A stretch of 64,000 bases of DNA from Tulasnella sp. 424 (taxonomy: Eukaryota > Basidiomycota > Agaricomycetes > Cantharellales > Tulasnellaceae), in the NCBI GenBank assembly GCA_019633425.1, contig WSUB01000196.1, positions 3,444 through 67,443 on the forward strand. The letters are read 5' to 3'. The notes under the pieces are model-generated. The model saw only the letters and a list, made by a program, of their open reading frames with translations. It made no database searches and was not told the DNA's origin. A program made the position numbers and the translations under genes. Positions 10,921 to 21,489 of this stretch are shown piece by piece; position 1 is the first letter of the stretch, and the number at the start of each line of letters is the position of its first letter.

Positions 10921-12299
10921 GGGAGTGAGCCCCACATGCCCAGAGTGTTGAGGAGTTGGGAGTGGATTAGAGTTCAGCATTAGAGATAAGGTTTTTTCGA
11001 AGGGGGAAGGTCTTGTGAGTGATGTGGTCACATGACCGTGTGCCTTCTCAAACGGCGCGTTGTTTACCTCTCGACTGCCACCTTGCCAGCTCCCTCTCTC
11101 ACAACCGCTTAAGATAGCGGACACCAGGAACCGACTAACATGACAAAACCCTTATGCCTGTCACAATTATGTAATGTCATGCCGAAAATCCTCAGAGGTT
11201 GTGGTTAGTCGGAGCTGGATCAAGGATACAAGGTGCAGATAGGTGGTCCAAACCGGTCAATGGAGCTTAGGAATACTGTTGCCGGTCACCGGGATGACTC
11301 CTGTTGGTCTTCGGCTTGGATGAGACTTTGCCTAACATCCACACCAACAGGGATCCGGGCCTAAGGGTTTATGTCCGTTATTGCCGATATATCCGGGTAT
11401 TTCTGTGCCAAAAATTCAAGAGCCAATTTGGGAACCAATGCTGAATTGTCTCAAAAACGGTGGACCATGCTTTTCGGGAAGGCAGTGGCAATTTGGTTAT
11501 TGTCCTAACAGAAAATGTTACTAATGAAATTTTTACCTGCAAATATTTGGGCTCTCAAACCCCATAAACTCTGCCCTTTCCCCTCCATATCTGGAATAGA
11601 GAGCCCATAACGCCCCCCTACCTCGGCGAATCCCGCCCAGAAGCCCTCAGCATGTGTATATACCATATCCGAGCCTTATCCGGGCGTTGGATGGGATGAA
11701 TAGGTTCATCTAGGCTCATTTAGCCTCTGGGATCCCCCTCCTCCGCTTAACTCCGCTCTTTGCCCATGCCCCATTGAGAGAGGTATATCTCCCTCAATTA
11801 TCAGCTGATTCCTTTCGTGATTTCACTAGAATATTCGCTTTAATTATTATATTTGGAATAGATAGTATTTACAGAGAGATATAGAGAGAAAGGGGTGGAA
11901 TATAATAATATGCAACATACAAATTGAAATTATATACAATAAGTTTTTGTACTTACTCTAGTTTTTTATCAACCTAGGTTGGTGCAGGTTTGATGACAAG
12001 AGGTGGGGTGGGTGTTGAGATACGGTTGGGGGGGTCGCCGACGTCGACGGACGCGTCGACGGCGCGCGGCGTGCTGAAGAGCCATGGGGGGCGGCGTGGA
12101 GGGGGGATGGGGTGGCGGTCCCTGAGTGTTGATGGGCTGGTGGGTCTTCTCGCACCGAGAGACCTTCACAAGACGTCACCCGCGAACCCTTTTGTGGCGG
12201 GTCTCCCGGCGGATCCCCCCGTAGGTCAGTTTTCCTCTACGCTTAGAGGGAAATGCGCACCTTGCATTTTCCTCTAACTAGAGGTGAAGGTGCTACAAA
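10921..12299. other. No gene recognised; GC-rich island
   Basis: 10.9-11.95 kb shows no coding resemblance. 12000-12230 is a sharply GC-rich island in otherwise AT-rich DNA (runs such as GTCGACGGACGCGTCGACGG), perhaps part of an LTR or CpG-rich insertion. It directly precedes the truncated end of the integrase gene. Confidence 0.4.
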
Positions 12300-12708
12300 T
12301 CGGGTGTTACTGACTTGAAGGGATTGTGCAATACATTTAAGTCCACTGATCCAAATTTGGCACTTGATGCATTTGTGAAGATATCATTCAGCCGTCCATG
12401 AGGCAGTATCTTGTGATGATCCCTTCGCTTCTTGGAGTTGTTGTGCATATCAACATACTCGTCCAGCTTTTTCTGCAGGAAGGGAATCCATAGGTAATGG
12501 AAAACAACTCTTCTGGTGGTGTTAGCTTATGTAGGGCTTTACAAGCGCAACAATATTGTCTCACCAATGTGATAAATCATTAGGATCATACAGACCATTG
12601 AGGTGCCCAATGTCCAGCATGTCCTCCCATCTGCTTGACCATCGATGGCAGAGCTGGGACCAGGCAATCTCTGGCTTGACGTTTGTGTGACCATGCATAA
12701 AGCGATGT
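12300..12708 (-). pseudogene. C-terminal half of integrase-core transposase gene
   Basis: Continuation of the gene at 17344-18035, separated from it by the hAT insertion. Reads TIQHRF, TNVKPEIAWSQL, RWEDMLDIG, then after a probable intron starting GTGAGA, FLQKKLDEYV, KILPHGRLNDI, which matches the region downstream of the DDE core in basidiomycete integrase-core proteins. It fades out near 12300. Confidence 0.75.
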
Positions 12709-12716
12709 TGAATAGT
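12709..12716. repeat. 8-bp target-site duplication of hAT (left)
   Basis: TGAATAGT, identical to 17336-17343. Removing 12717-17343 rejoins the integrase reading frame (..EGTIQHRF..), which confirms the insertion point. Confidence 0.9.
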
Positions 12717-12892
12717 TAGTGTAGTGTGAAAAATGGACCAATTATTCATGTGTGAGTTAAAATATATGGTTAATAACCGGTTAATAACCGTGTTTTATTT
12801 GACCCCCAAAAACGATGCGTTATAAATGGTTAAAAATTATGAATACAAGTGGAGACTGATAATGAGTGTACCTGAATTATGATCTGAACTAG

Positions 12893-13276
12893 ATGCTAAA
12901 CATGGCTGATGCCTGTCCATACATGGGCTCCCCTTTACCACCGACTATGATGCCGATTGCCCGTCTCCAGTCCCTTTTGAAGGGCCTTCCCGAGGCACTA
13001 CCTATCGAGCCCGAAGGGACAAGGTTCCCACTGCAACTTGATGGAGAGCTGATAACTGAGGAGGGATGGTATGTGGCACTCAACCAGGCCCTGCATGCAA
13101 CGTTTGGGCACCATTCCCAAGGAATCCAAATCCGTGAACGAGGTCCTGCCCTCCTCAGCATCACCACTGCAATGGAGCAGACCATCATCAATGACGCAAA
13201 TTCAAGAGAGCTGGTGGAGCTATGGGCTAAGGATATTGCTGAGGCTGCCATGACAGCTGGTGTGACATTGGTATGA
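12893..13276 (+). CDS. Accessory ORF in the hAT element
   Basis: An open 127-codon frame (MLNMADACPYMGSP... to stop) between the left terminus and the transposase, same strand. Acidic to neutral, no transmembrane segment and no motif recognised. It looks coding (even composition, residues such as EGWYVALNQALHATFG) and may be an upstream exon or a separate protein carried by the element; I cannot assign a function. Confidence 0.4.
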   Translation: MLNMADACPYMGSPLPPTMMPIARLQSLLKGLPEALPIEPEGTRFPLQLDGELITEEGWYVALNQALHATFGHHSQGIQIRERGPALLSITTAMEQTIINDANSRELVELWAKDIAEAAMTAGVTLV

Positions 13277-13344
13277 CTGTTCTTGAATTGGTGCCAATGG
13301 GCTGTTGGTACACAGGTGCGGGGTTCTAAGTCATTTGGGGGTAG

Positions 13345-16300
13345 GTGGAAAATCCAACCAGCACAGTTCCAAGAAAGAGAACGGCAAATAATAAGTCTGA
13401 TGAAGAGGAGAATGAAGAGGAGAGTGAAGTGGTTGAGAAAGAGGGTCCCAACTCCAGTCAAGACGAGGATATGCAAAATACGAAGCCGAAAAGGGTAAAT
13501 ACAAACAACCCCCGTTATCCCTTGTCACTGCTAAGGAGAGTAAATAGGCTAAGCAAGTCAATAATGATGGATCGCGTTCAAATGCGGGTCGAAAGCCAGA
13601 CAAACTTGTTAGCCAAGTAATCGCCTCAATCCCTGATGCCAAATCAGTCCGGTGTGTCGGAAAAGACTGCACCAAAACCTATGCAGCAAGGGATCGAAAG
13701 CGAATTCTGAAGCATGCAGTCCCATGCTTGGGTATAACTGCTGAACTTCGTTCCCAAATCTCAGCTACCCTCGCATCCAAATCACCTTCCGCTGTTTACC
13801 ACAATACACTTGCTGTCGCAATGACTGACCCCCGGTCCAAGTCCAGTTCTCCAATGCTAAAACCTTCGGATTCAGTCTCTCAAGCTGGGACCATTCAATC
13901 TCCAGGAGTTGGGCAGGGTAGCGAGGCTGCTTCGGATGGGGTGAAGGCAGCCAGGCGACTCGGGCCAGGGGTGGTTGGCAACTCCGTCATGGCAAACTTA
14001 TATCAAGAAGCCAAAAAGATCGGTAGTGCCAGTCGGAATACCGAGATTAACAAAGCTCTTATGTCTTGGATGACTTGCCTTGGGCTCCCTCCAACGATTC
14101 TCAGCAGCCTGTACAGCAAACACTTTTTCGGCATTCTTGGACCACATTGGAAGGTTCCGTCAAGCATGACCTATGCAACGAACATGCTCCCTTCAGAGGC
14201 TAGCTATGTTCGAAGTGCTGTGCTGGAAAATATCTGTCAATTCGATATCCTCACAGTATCATTCGATGGGTGGATGTCGCGCTGAAAGGAGTCAATTTAT
14301 ACTGTCGCCGTAACAGAACCGACAGGACGCTCTCACCTCTTTGACTATCATGCCGAGTCTGTCAAGACCCATGATATCTCTTATATCTTTGGATTCATGA
14401 GGGCGCATATTGAAGCTATTGGTCCAGACCGTGTTGGACTTGTTGCGGCCGATAATACTGGGGTTACAAAGGGCACCTGACGGGAGCTCTCAGCAACGTA
14501 CCCCTGCATTCTGGACTCACTGGACCCATGCCATCACTTACACAATACGGTTAAAAACCTTGTTGCTATTGTAGAATTTTGGGTTGTAAGTTAAGTATGG
14601 CGCAATTGTCCAGTGCTTGAAACTAACGATCCTTGGACCGTGATGTACTAGGCTGTCAGACAAATCGGAATGATTACTGCATTCTTTAGCAAGTCATACA
14701 AGGCAACTGGAGCACTGCGAGATATTCAAATCGAGCTCTACAAAACGACCAGAAGCATTGAAACAATTGGTAATACGTGATTTGCTACAGTCTACTGGGC
14801 CGGATACTCTATCCAATGTGCTTGGGTGTCTCTAGAGCAGTTTGGCGCACTCCCCAATCTAGAGAAGAGGTTTGCCTCAACCACAAAGGTATGGCTACAC
14901 CTGGCCTGGAGTTTAGCCCTTCTGATGTCCTTGCTAAATCATTATTTCGCCTCCCACCACTTCAGGCCGGAAATGCCACTGCGGTGCCATTGCTTCTCCC
15001 ACAAAACTTTTCACGTTTTCGAATTCGCCTCAACACGCTACTTGAGATCCTGGGGCCTCTTGCCAAAGCTCTTCACAATATGGAATCGTCTCATGTCACT
15101 CTGGGCGACGTCTTTCTCCATTGGATTGCCATTGTTGCCTCAATAAAGCGTTTACTGGATGACAATGCAAGCTCAGGATAAGAAAAATTCTCTCAGCGAA
15201 CCTCTAAGGAAATAATTCACATAATCAATCGACGGTATACGGAAATGATCGACAAAGGGCCGACAGACATGTATCTCACTGCATTCCTTCTTGACCCCTG
15301 TGAGTGCCATCATATTTTAATTCCAATTGTGCTGGGATCATTGCTGAGACAGTTAAAATAGTCTACTGTAATTCGAAAGTCCTCAAGGGACTGAACGGAT
15401 TGTCACCACAGATAGGGATGGTAAACAACAAGGAGCGGATGGTCCAACAACTGTCTGAGTCTGGGTACAGCTTCTCAAAATGCTACGAGCCTGGCTTTCA
15501 ATGAGAAATCAGGGCGGAGGAAAAAGTCTCGCTGAGAGCCTCACCCACCAGCTATCGCTTATGTTCAAGGGTTTCCTCCATTTCATGTCGTACCTTCTCC
15601 AAACCAGCTTGCAGTGGACTGGTGGAAACCGCTCCTCCTTGTACCAGAAGCCACTCTTCTTGCAGTACTTTTTTTTTCGCTGCTTAGCAAGCTCACTGTA
15701 ATGACGTCCATATTTCATTTTCCAAAGCGTTACGCTACACATCTGTTTTCTGTAAACCCAACCTCTATCGCAGATGAGCGGACAGCATCTGTACTGGGGT
15801 GGCTTAACAGCCCCAGACACGCAAAAATGCTTGCCTCCACTATTGTAAGCACCGCTCAAGTACGGGAGTTCTATAGAGCAACAATGGGATATGAGAAGAC
15901 TCTGGTACGTGCTAGATTAACTTCCTTGTTCTTAATGATTACCTGACGATAACTGCGTGTTCTTGGTTAGAGTCCTCAGTGTCGGGACTTGGGGGTTTTT
16001 GTTATGACTCAGGGCCCCACTCTTGAGGTACTGAAGGATCTTTAGGGCAAGGTGGATGGGTTTCAGAGTCAAAGAGTGCTTTGTTATAGAGGTGAGGAGT
16101 AAAGACTGAGAAACCAGGTGGTACTCAGTGTGACAAGCTTTGCTGCGTTGGGGTTCATAATCCCTCAACGTCCTAGGTTTATATACAAGAGAACCACGGC
16201 ATAAGGTGTCATAGACGCTGACGTGGCTCCTACTACAATAAGTCGAGTGTGTAACGCATGAGTAAGGCAATGAGTAAGATAATGAGTAATCCGGGCATGC

Positions 16301-17142
16301 CCGGGTGAGACAGAAGACAGGGTTCCACATGCTACATGAGAGATAGAAGCAAAGGAAGTAAGGAGTCCATGTGGTGCACAGAAGCACAACAGCTTCCTGA
16401 CGAAAGGGGTGTCTGTGTGGCATTCTCCATCCTGCGTCCATATATGGTGGATTTCCGGGCCAATCGTTGCTAAAGGTGATGGTAATTCATCCGATTGGCT
16501 GTCGGTCACGTGACTTTGGATTTAAGACGGAGATACGCGGGTTAGACTCAGCAAGCAGAGACAAGTCCCGACACTCAGCGCACTTGAATTGATTTTCACA
16601 GTATCAACCATAGCTCTGTTGACCATGAGCTATCAACGCGCGATATCAAGCAAGTAATCAAGCATCTTCCAACAAAAGCCCAAGCCTCAGCTGTTCTAGA
16701 AGAAGCACAGTCAGAGCAAACCGACCAGTCAGCAACATCATCGCAGTCGGAGTCACCCCATACTAGTCCAGAAGACATCGGTCAAGTTCTAACTGCAATT
16801 GTAGACGACATCAGGACTCAAGCGAAGGAGCCAGCTACCAAAGCCGAGCTTGATTCTATGCTTGGAGAGAGTGGAAATGAGGAGGACTTTGACGGGTCAG
16901 AGAGTGATGCTTCCTTGGAGATGGAAAAGGAGATGGACAGCGGCTCGACAGCAGCGACCAATGGGGTCTTTTTGATTGAGAGTCTAGTTCACCTGGAGAA
17001 TAAGTACCTTCTAACTTTGTTTGAAGGTGACCGGGTGAGTCCAGGAAAAGGCGGTGCTGACCCGAAAAAGGGGAAGGCCAAGGATACTGTACCTAATGAT
17101 GCTCCAAATGATGGAGCTTGGGATCTCAAGCAGTTCTCATAA
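13345..17142 (+). pseudogene. hAT transposase, several lesions
   Basis: Exon 1 starts at ATG 13345 (acidic Ser/Glu-rich N-terminus); a GT-AG intron 13495-13547 joins KPKR to AKQVNNDG in phase 0. Then a BED-type zinc finger (CVGKDCTKTY with a downstream H-X4-C), a DUF659-like catalytic region (FDILTVSFDGWMSR, VAADNTG, DPCHHLHN), the alpha-helical middle (LEILGPLAKALHNMES, DMYLTAFLLDP) and the C-terminal dimerisation block (WWKPLL, LFSVNPTSIADERTASV). In-frame stops: TGA 14283, TGA 14478, TAA 15179; frames also shift after 15300. A last exon at about 16592-17142 (acidic, ending NDGAWDLKQFS) lies beyond the solo LTR. Family role: cut-and-paste transposition leaving 8-bp duplications, as seen here. 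Confidence 0.85.
15980..16573 (-). repeat. Solo LTR (TGTCGGGACTTG family) in hAT intron
   Basis: 594 bp with 12-bp inverted ends TGTCGGGACTTG...CAAGTCCCGACA and a perfect 5-bp target duplication CTCAG (15975-15979, 16574-16578). A TATA box (TATATAAA) is readable on the minus strand near 16180, which suggests minus orientation. It is inserted in the intron of the hAT transposase that starts GTACGT at about 15905. Confidence 0.88.
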
Positions 17143-17335
17143 CTGTAGCTCATTTAAAATACATATGTCTCATTTCTCACATTTTTCACAAATTTAACAC
17201 TGTGTTTTTTGTTACTAACTGCGAAAAATACCCTGAATAACGCACCGTTACTAACAATTCCAACAATACATCACCCAGGGCGCTTATTAATAACTAACAC
17301 GAGAAATTGGTTCGCGGATTAATCACATTAGCCTA

Positions 17336-17343
17336 TGAATAGT
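17336..17343. repeat. 8-bp target-site duplication of hAT (right)
   Basis: TGAATAGT, the copy of 12709-12716. Confidence 0.9.
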
Positions 17344-18035
17344 GCCTTCAAGAGATGGATCCAACATGTGTCTCATTGTAGTCTGAGCATTGGCAATGCC
17401 GTAATTTTCTGTTCCTTCGTCGCTCTGGGTGATTAGAGGCATCCCTATATTTGCAGGGCACCGTTAATTGATGGGACGTGCGATAAAAAGGGTGTTCAGG
17501 TGTGATTTACCTCCTGTTTCTTCGATTGTGTTCAAATACGAAGAGCACACAAGACCTGGGTTTTGGTTTGTTCGCCATATCTTCAACCACAAAATCTTTC
17601 CTGAGACCTGTTCCAGTCCGATGTGAAGGTAGAGGTGAAAGCGTTGGAATTTGTCATGTTGATCAAAACTCAAGATGTCATTGACACCAGCAGCCCAGAA
17701 CCGCTTGTGCTTGAGGCATCGATGTTGTCGATTCTCAACCTCCTGGGGATAGTGTCTCTTCATCCAAGCTGCAACAACTTCGCTTTTGTGGTAAGGCATG
17801 TCAACTTCCAATACAAATTAGAGGTCTCTAATGCTAGGACATACCGAGAAACCCGGATCCCTTTTTTGAAGAGCAACCACTTCTTAGTGTTGTGAGCACC
17901 TGATTGTGGATACTCCCGATGAATATCTTCGAGATATGGGGTGATATTATTGATGTTCCAGCCAGACTTGACAGTAGATTTCAGGTCCCATTCGTTCTTC
18001 CGTTGTATTAGGGTTTTGTAGCTGGGAGTTGTCAT
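17344..18035 (-). pseudogene. N-terminal half of integrase-core transposase gene
   Basis: Starts at ATG 18035 (MTTPSYKTLIQRKN). Reads LFKKGIRVSR, an intron starting GTATGT, then REVVAAWMKRHYP, the first catalytic Asp in GVNDILSFDQHDK, GLEQVSGKILWLKIW, NPGLVCSSYLNT, a second intron (GTAAAT...AAATATAG) and MPLITQSDEGTENYG, the second acidic block. This is the DDE integrase-core fold widespread in basidiomycete transposon-derived genes. The frame runs directly into the hAT target site. No lesion other than the insertion was seen in this half, so the gene may have been intact when hit. Confidence 0.8.
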
Positions 18036-18252
18036 GGAGTCAGTTTGGTCTTGGCCTCAGGAGATATAGAGAGATGAATCCCACCTAATATTGTATTTTG
18101 TTTTGTGCCAGAAGTCCCCCTCCTGAAATTTCCTGCCCATTTCTGCAAAGCCAACTCCTTTTGACCACCAACTTGTTACCAAAGGGTGGAGCAGAGAGTC
18201 GGGTGCTTATAGGATGCGGATCCGATTGAATGACCTTGGAGACAAGGAGACA

Positions 18253-18683
18253 TGTCAGGGTTCTCTTAGGATAGAAACCAAGCAAGGCATATCTGGCTAT
18301 GGACTATGGTTTGGCAGAGTGAGATCACTAGGCAAGAGCGTTGCACTAGCACGATGGTCGAGGAGTAGATTGTAGATGAATAGACAAGAGGCGGAATGAG
18401 GAACAAACCCCCTCATTCCGCTGTACTTAAATACTAACGAGTGGCTATGACTAGAATGTCCCAGTATAGTAAAGAAGGTGATGGAAACAAACAGAAACGC
18501 TGACGCATTGTATGAGTAAGAACAATGAGGGATGCATGAGGGGCTGAGTAAGGAGCGTGTGTTAGTAGTGAGGCATGAAAGGCAAATGCGGGGATGGACG
18601 ATCGATCATGAGAGTCACGTGATGGGAATCTGTATGGATCATGTGAGCGAGAAAGGTGGATCATGTGATGAGGTCATCGCCCA
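18253..18683 (-). repeat. Solo LTR, family B (degenerate)
   Basis: Same family as 23887-24313 and 39831-40231: TGTCAGGG at the plus-strand start, the dyad GGAATGAGG/CCTCATTCC near 18390-18420 and a TATTTAAG box on the minus strand. The right end is altered (GTCATCGCC instead of GTCATCACA) and no matching 5-bp duplication is visible. Confidence 0.8.
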
Positions 18684-18820
18684 GAGTACTTACGGCATTT
18701 CAGATGCTGATTACCCTTCCACTCTCTCTCATTTTCACCAATCTCTGAATCATCGGTTCTGCTAGCCACTGATGATGTCCTGGCGGAGCAAGATCACAAG
18801 CCTTGGGAAGATCTTGTGCC

Positions 18821-20393
18821 TGTTATGGACCGTGGGATCCGCGCTCGCCCGGATGCCCCATCATTGAATGTACCATTAGCTAGCATCCCCACTCTATCTT
18901 TTAGGAAATAAAATGTCTCTTTTCTTTTCTTTTGTTTCTACGAATAATACTACAGAAATTCCGGAGTAAATAGCTTAAGAAATGATGAAATTACCTTTTC
19001 TGGCCATTTTTGGGAAACCGGATCGACAATCTCGAATTTCCGACTATCCGCCGAAGTAGGAAGCATTCCCACTTCGGTGAATAGCCTTAGAATGTTGATT
19101 CGCCGAGGATGCACGTGTTAGAACACGTCGCAACCCTCCGGGGGCGGGCCCGGTACCCAGCTGGGCAATTAAGCGCCCAGACTGTGTGCTGGTCACTGGC
19201 CGATCCCCCGGAGCCGCCCCAACTCCCCAGAATAACATAGAACCAGCTAGAACTCTGTAGAATGTTCGTACCTAGCTAATAAATACGGCTGTGGCGATAA
19301 GATATCGCCACATCCCTATCTTACCCTGAATTTACCAAATCTAGCCTGTGTGCTTCCAGCCCGCTTCTCAGCGTGATACTTGAGAAATCTACTGTTAGCC
19401 TCTCAGGATAAAAGGCACCTACCGTTAGATCCATCGGGATAAAGGACTCCGGCATCGCTAGTGCCAAGATACTCTTAGCAAATTCCGTCGTCGCCGTCCT
19501 AGATGTCGCCGACACCATTTGGCCTCTAGCGAGCCCAAATCCTGGTCGGTCTTCACGCTAAGTGGACCGCTCTACTCATATAGTTAATGGCTACATTTTG
19601 TACTATTAATGCCACAAGTAGTTAGTACTTACCCTTAAGCTTTGCGTATTTACTAAATCCGTCTCCCTTTCGCCCTACTCGGAATTTGCTTACGCTGAGG
19701 ATACCATTGGAAAGCTCTCATCGAGACGATTCCAACGGTACTATTGTCTTTACGTAATTCGAACTCCTTCGGTGTCAACGGACGTCACCGAGGAATCCGA
19801 ACCGGCGCTTATTCCATTTTGGGCAGAGAGAGCCCGGCCCACCAATACTAGCTATTGCTACAGGCCTCGGAACGTCTCCGGACAACGTTCCTTGTCTGCG
19901 AATACTATATTCGTGCACGAATAAGCCTTCCAGAACGCTCTGCGCGTCTCCGAAAGCAAATCCGGATCCCGGGTGCAGCTGGTACCGCCCTAAAACGGTG
20001 TTTTGCCTATAGCTCGCCCAAATCCTGGGATCTCACTACGCTAAGACCACGTACGGAAAGCTATAATTTAGCTCTATCTAACGGTGTTATTAGCTAGTCA
20101 TAATTACCTCTTGTGGACTTCCCAAACTGAGAAATTAGAATCCGAACACTTGGATCCCACGCTTCTGCGCTCCCTTTGCGCTATTGTTAGAAGCCCACCC
20201 CATTTAGATAATCGTAGAATAAATACACTGTATTATTTGTACGCTATCTACTAACACATTTAGCTACTTAATTAGGTTTCTAATTAGAGATCTAGTTAGT
20301 GGTTACATACTACCTTTTCTAATTCGTATACCACGCGGCGATTTGCCGTTCCCACGGTTCCCGCACGCTACCCTGCTCTACCGGCGCTTAACA
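18821..20393 (-). repeat. Long LTR, family C (minus orientation)
   Basis: 1573 bp, TGTTATGG at the plus-strand start and GCTTAACA at the end, reverse-complement homologue of 21667-23212 and 42429-44001. Contains the hairpin TGTGGCGATA-AGA-TATCGCCACA (19290-19312). The flanks GTGCC and AAACC do not match, unlike the other copies, so it may come from recombination between two insertions. No internal coding region. Confidence 0.85.
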
Positions 20394-20531
20394 AAACCTG
20401 ACAGGTTCGAGAGATGGGCACGCCTGTCTCTCATAGAATTTCAACTTGAGATGTTGCAGAATCGGTGATAGCCATATGCCTCGCCTATGTAATAAATCGT
20501 TCAGCTGGCGATAACCTGAGAACAGAGATCT

Positions 20532-21299
20532 TATGCGTCACTCACAAGGATCCTTGGACGGCCGAGATTCTTCTCTCCCAGTCTTTTTCGCTCTTCTTCA
20601 ACCTTCTTCTTAGTCTTTGCACTCCACTGGGTCTCGCCGTTGATCTCTTTGAACCACTTCTGCACAGTGCCTCGATTCAAGCTCCCATATAATGCACGGC
20701 CCGTGGCAGATGAGGTAAGATGCTTGACAATCGTTTGAGCACGCCAGATTCCAACGGATCGCTGAGCTTCCTCTATTCCAGGCCAAAGCTTGGGGCTAAA
20801 GCAGTTCCTTCACTTCGCTCACAGCCGAGGTTTGGAAGTCATGGTTTCCGTTGGTTTCGGGTTGGGTTTCGACTTTTTGTCGACGAGTTTAGCCTAGTGT
20901 TAAGAGTGAGTTTGAAACCCCCAAAGTTTGCTCAGCTGCTCTAACCTCTTTGATAATAGCCCCAGTTTGAGAATTGTGTAGACCAGCAGCGATATCTTCG
21001 TTCCTAATCTTTGCTCTATGCTTTCGCTGACGTTCTAGGGCTTGGACCCGCTCCTTTTCTGCTCTGCTCTGTAGTGAGAGTTTTGCCTTGGCTTTCATCT
21101 TCCCCAAGCCATCTCCGATCTGTGCAAAGGCTGCTGCAGCCCGTTTGGCTTTCTCTTCAGGGGTGAACTTTACAAGAAAAGTAGATATTAATGACTGCTT
21201 TGGAGGCATGTTGGAGAGTGGACTGGACTGGAATCGGAGGCAGTTGCAATCAAACTCTCGGCATGCATTTTTCCATCGGATCACAGCGGAAGCAAGCAT
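20532..21299 (-). pseudogene. Fragment of a transposase-like gene
   Basis: Two coding-looking blocks on the minus strand. 21299-20889 begins with a basic, Ala/Lys-rich, probably coiled region (KFTPEEKAKRAAAAF, ERVQALERQRKHRAKI). A second block, about 20790-20532, reads PGIEEAQRSVGIWRAQTIVK, HLTSSATGRALYGSLNRGTV, QKWFKEIN and GRPRIL, which resembles the helix-turn-helix N-terminal region of fungal DDE transposases. The blocks are in different frames and end at a TAA (20534-20532). Exact family not identified. Confidence 0.45.
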
Positions 21300-21489
21300 G
21301 GATCACACTTCTTTATTTGCTTTGCCAACCGTCTAGGAGTGCAAACTTAGAAGGGCACAATACTGTAGTTCTTAGGTCTAAATAGTTTCTGAATGTCTAG
21401 TAATTAGGCCAAATTTGGATTTACATGAGGGCAGCAGCTTCTATTTCCCTGCGGCACATGCTGGTCTTCGGCCGGCCCGTTGCGATCGT

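Larger units (their letters stand above)
12717..17335 (+). mobile_element. hAT DNA transposon
   Basis: 4619 bp between perfect 8-bp duplications (TGAATAGT). Terminal inverted repeats are imperfect: TAGTGTAGTGTGAAAAAT at the left, TAGGCTAATGTGATTAAT as reverse complement of the right end. It encodes a decayed hAT transposase on the plus strand and a small ORF before it. A solo LTR (15980-16573) sits in its last intron. Confidence 0.9.

Noticed and set aside
12000..12230. GC-rich island as a horizontally acquired gene
   Set aside because: Frames across it are low-complexity Pro/Arg-rich products of GC repeats without a domain.
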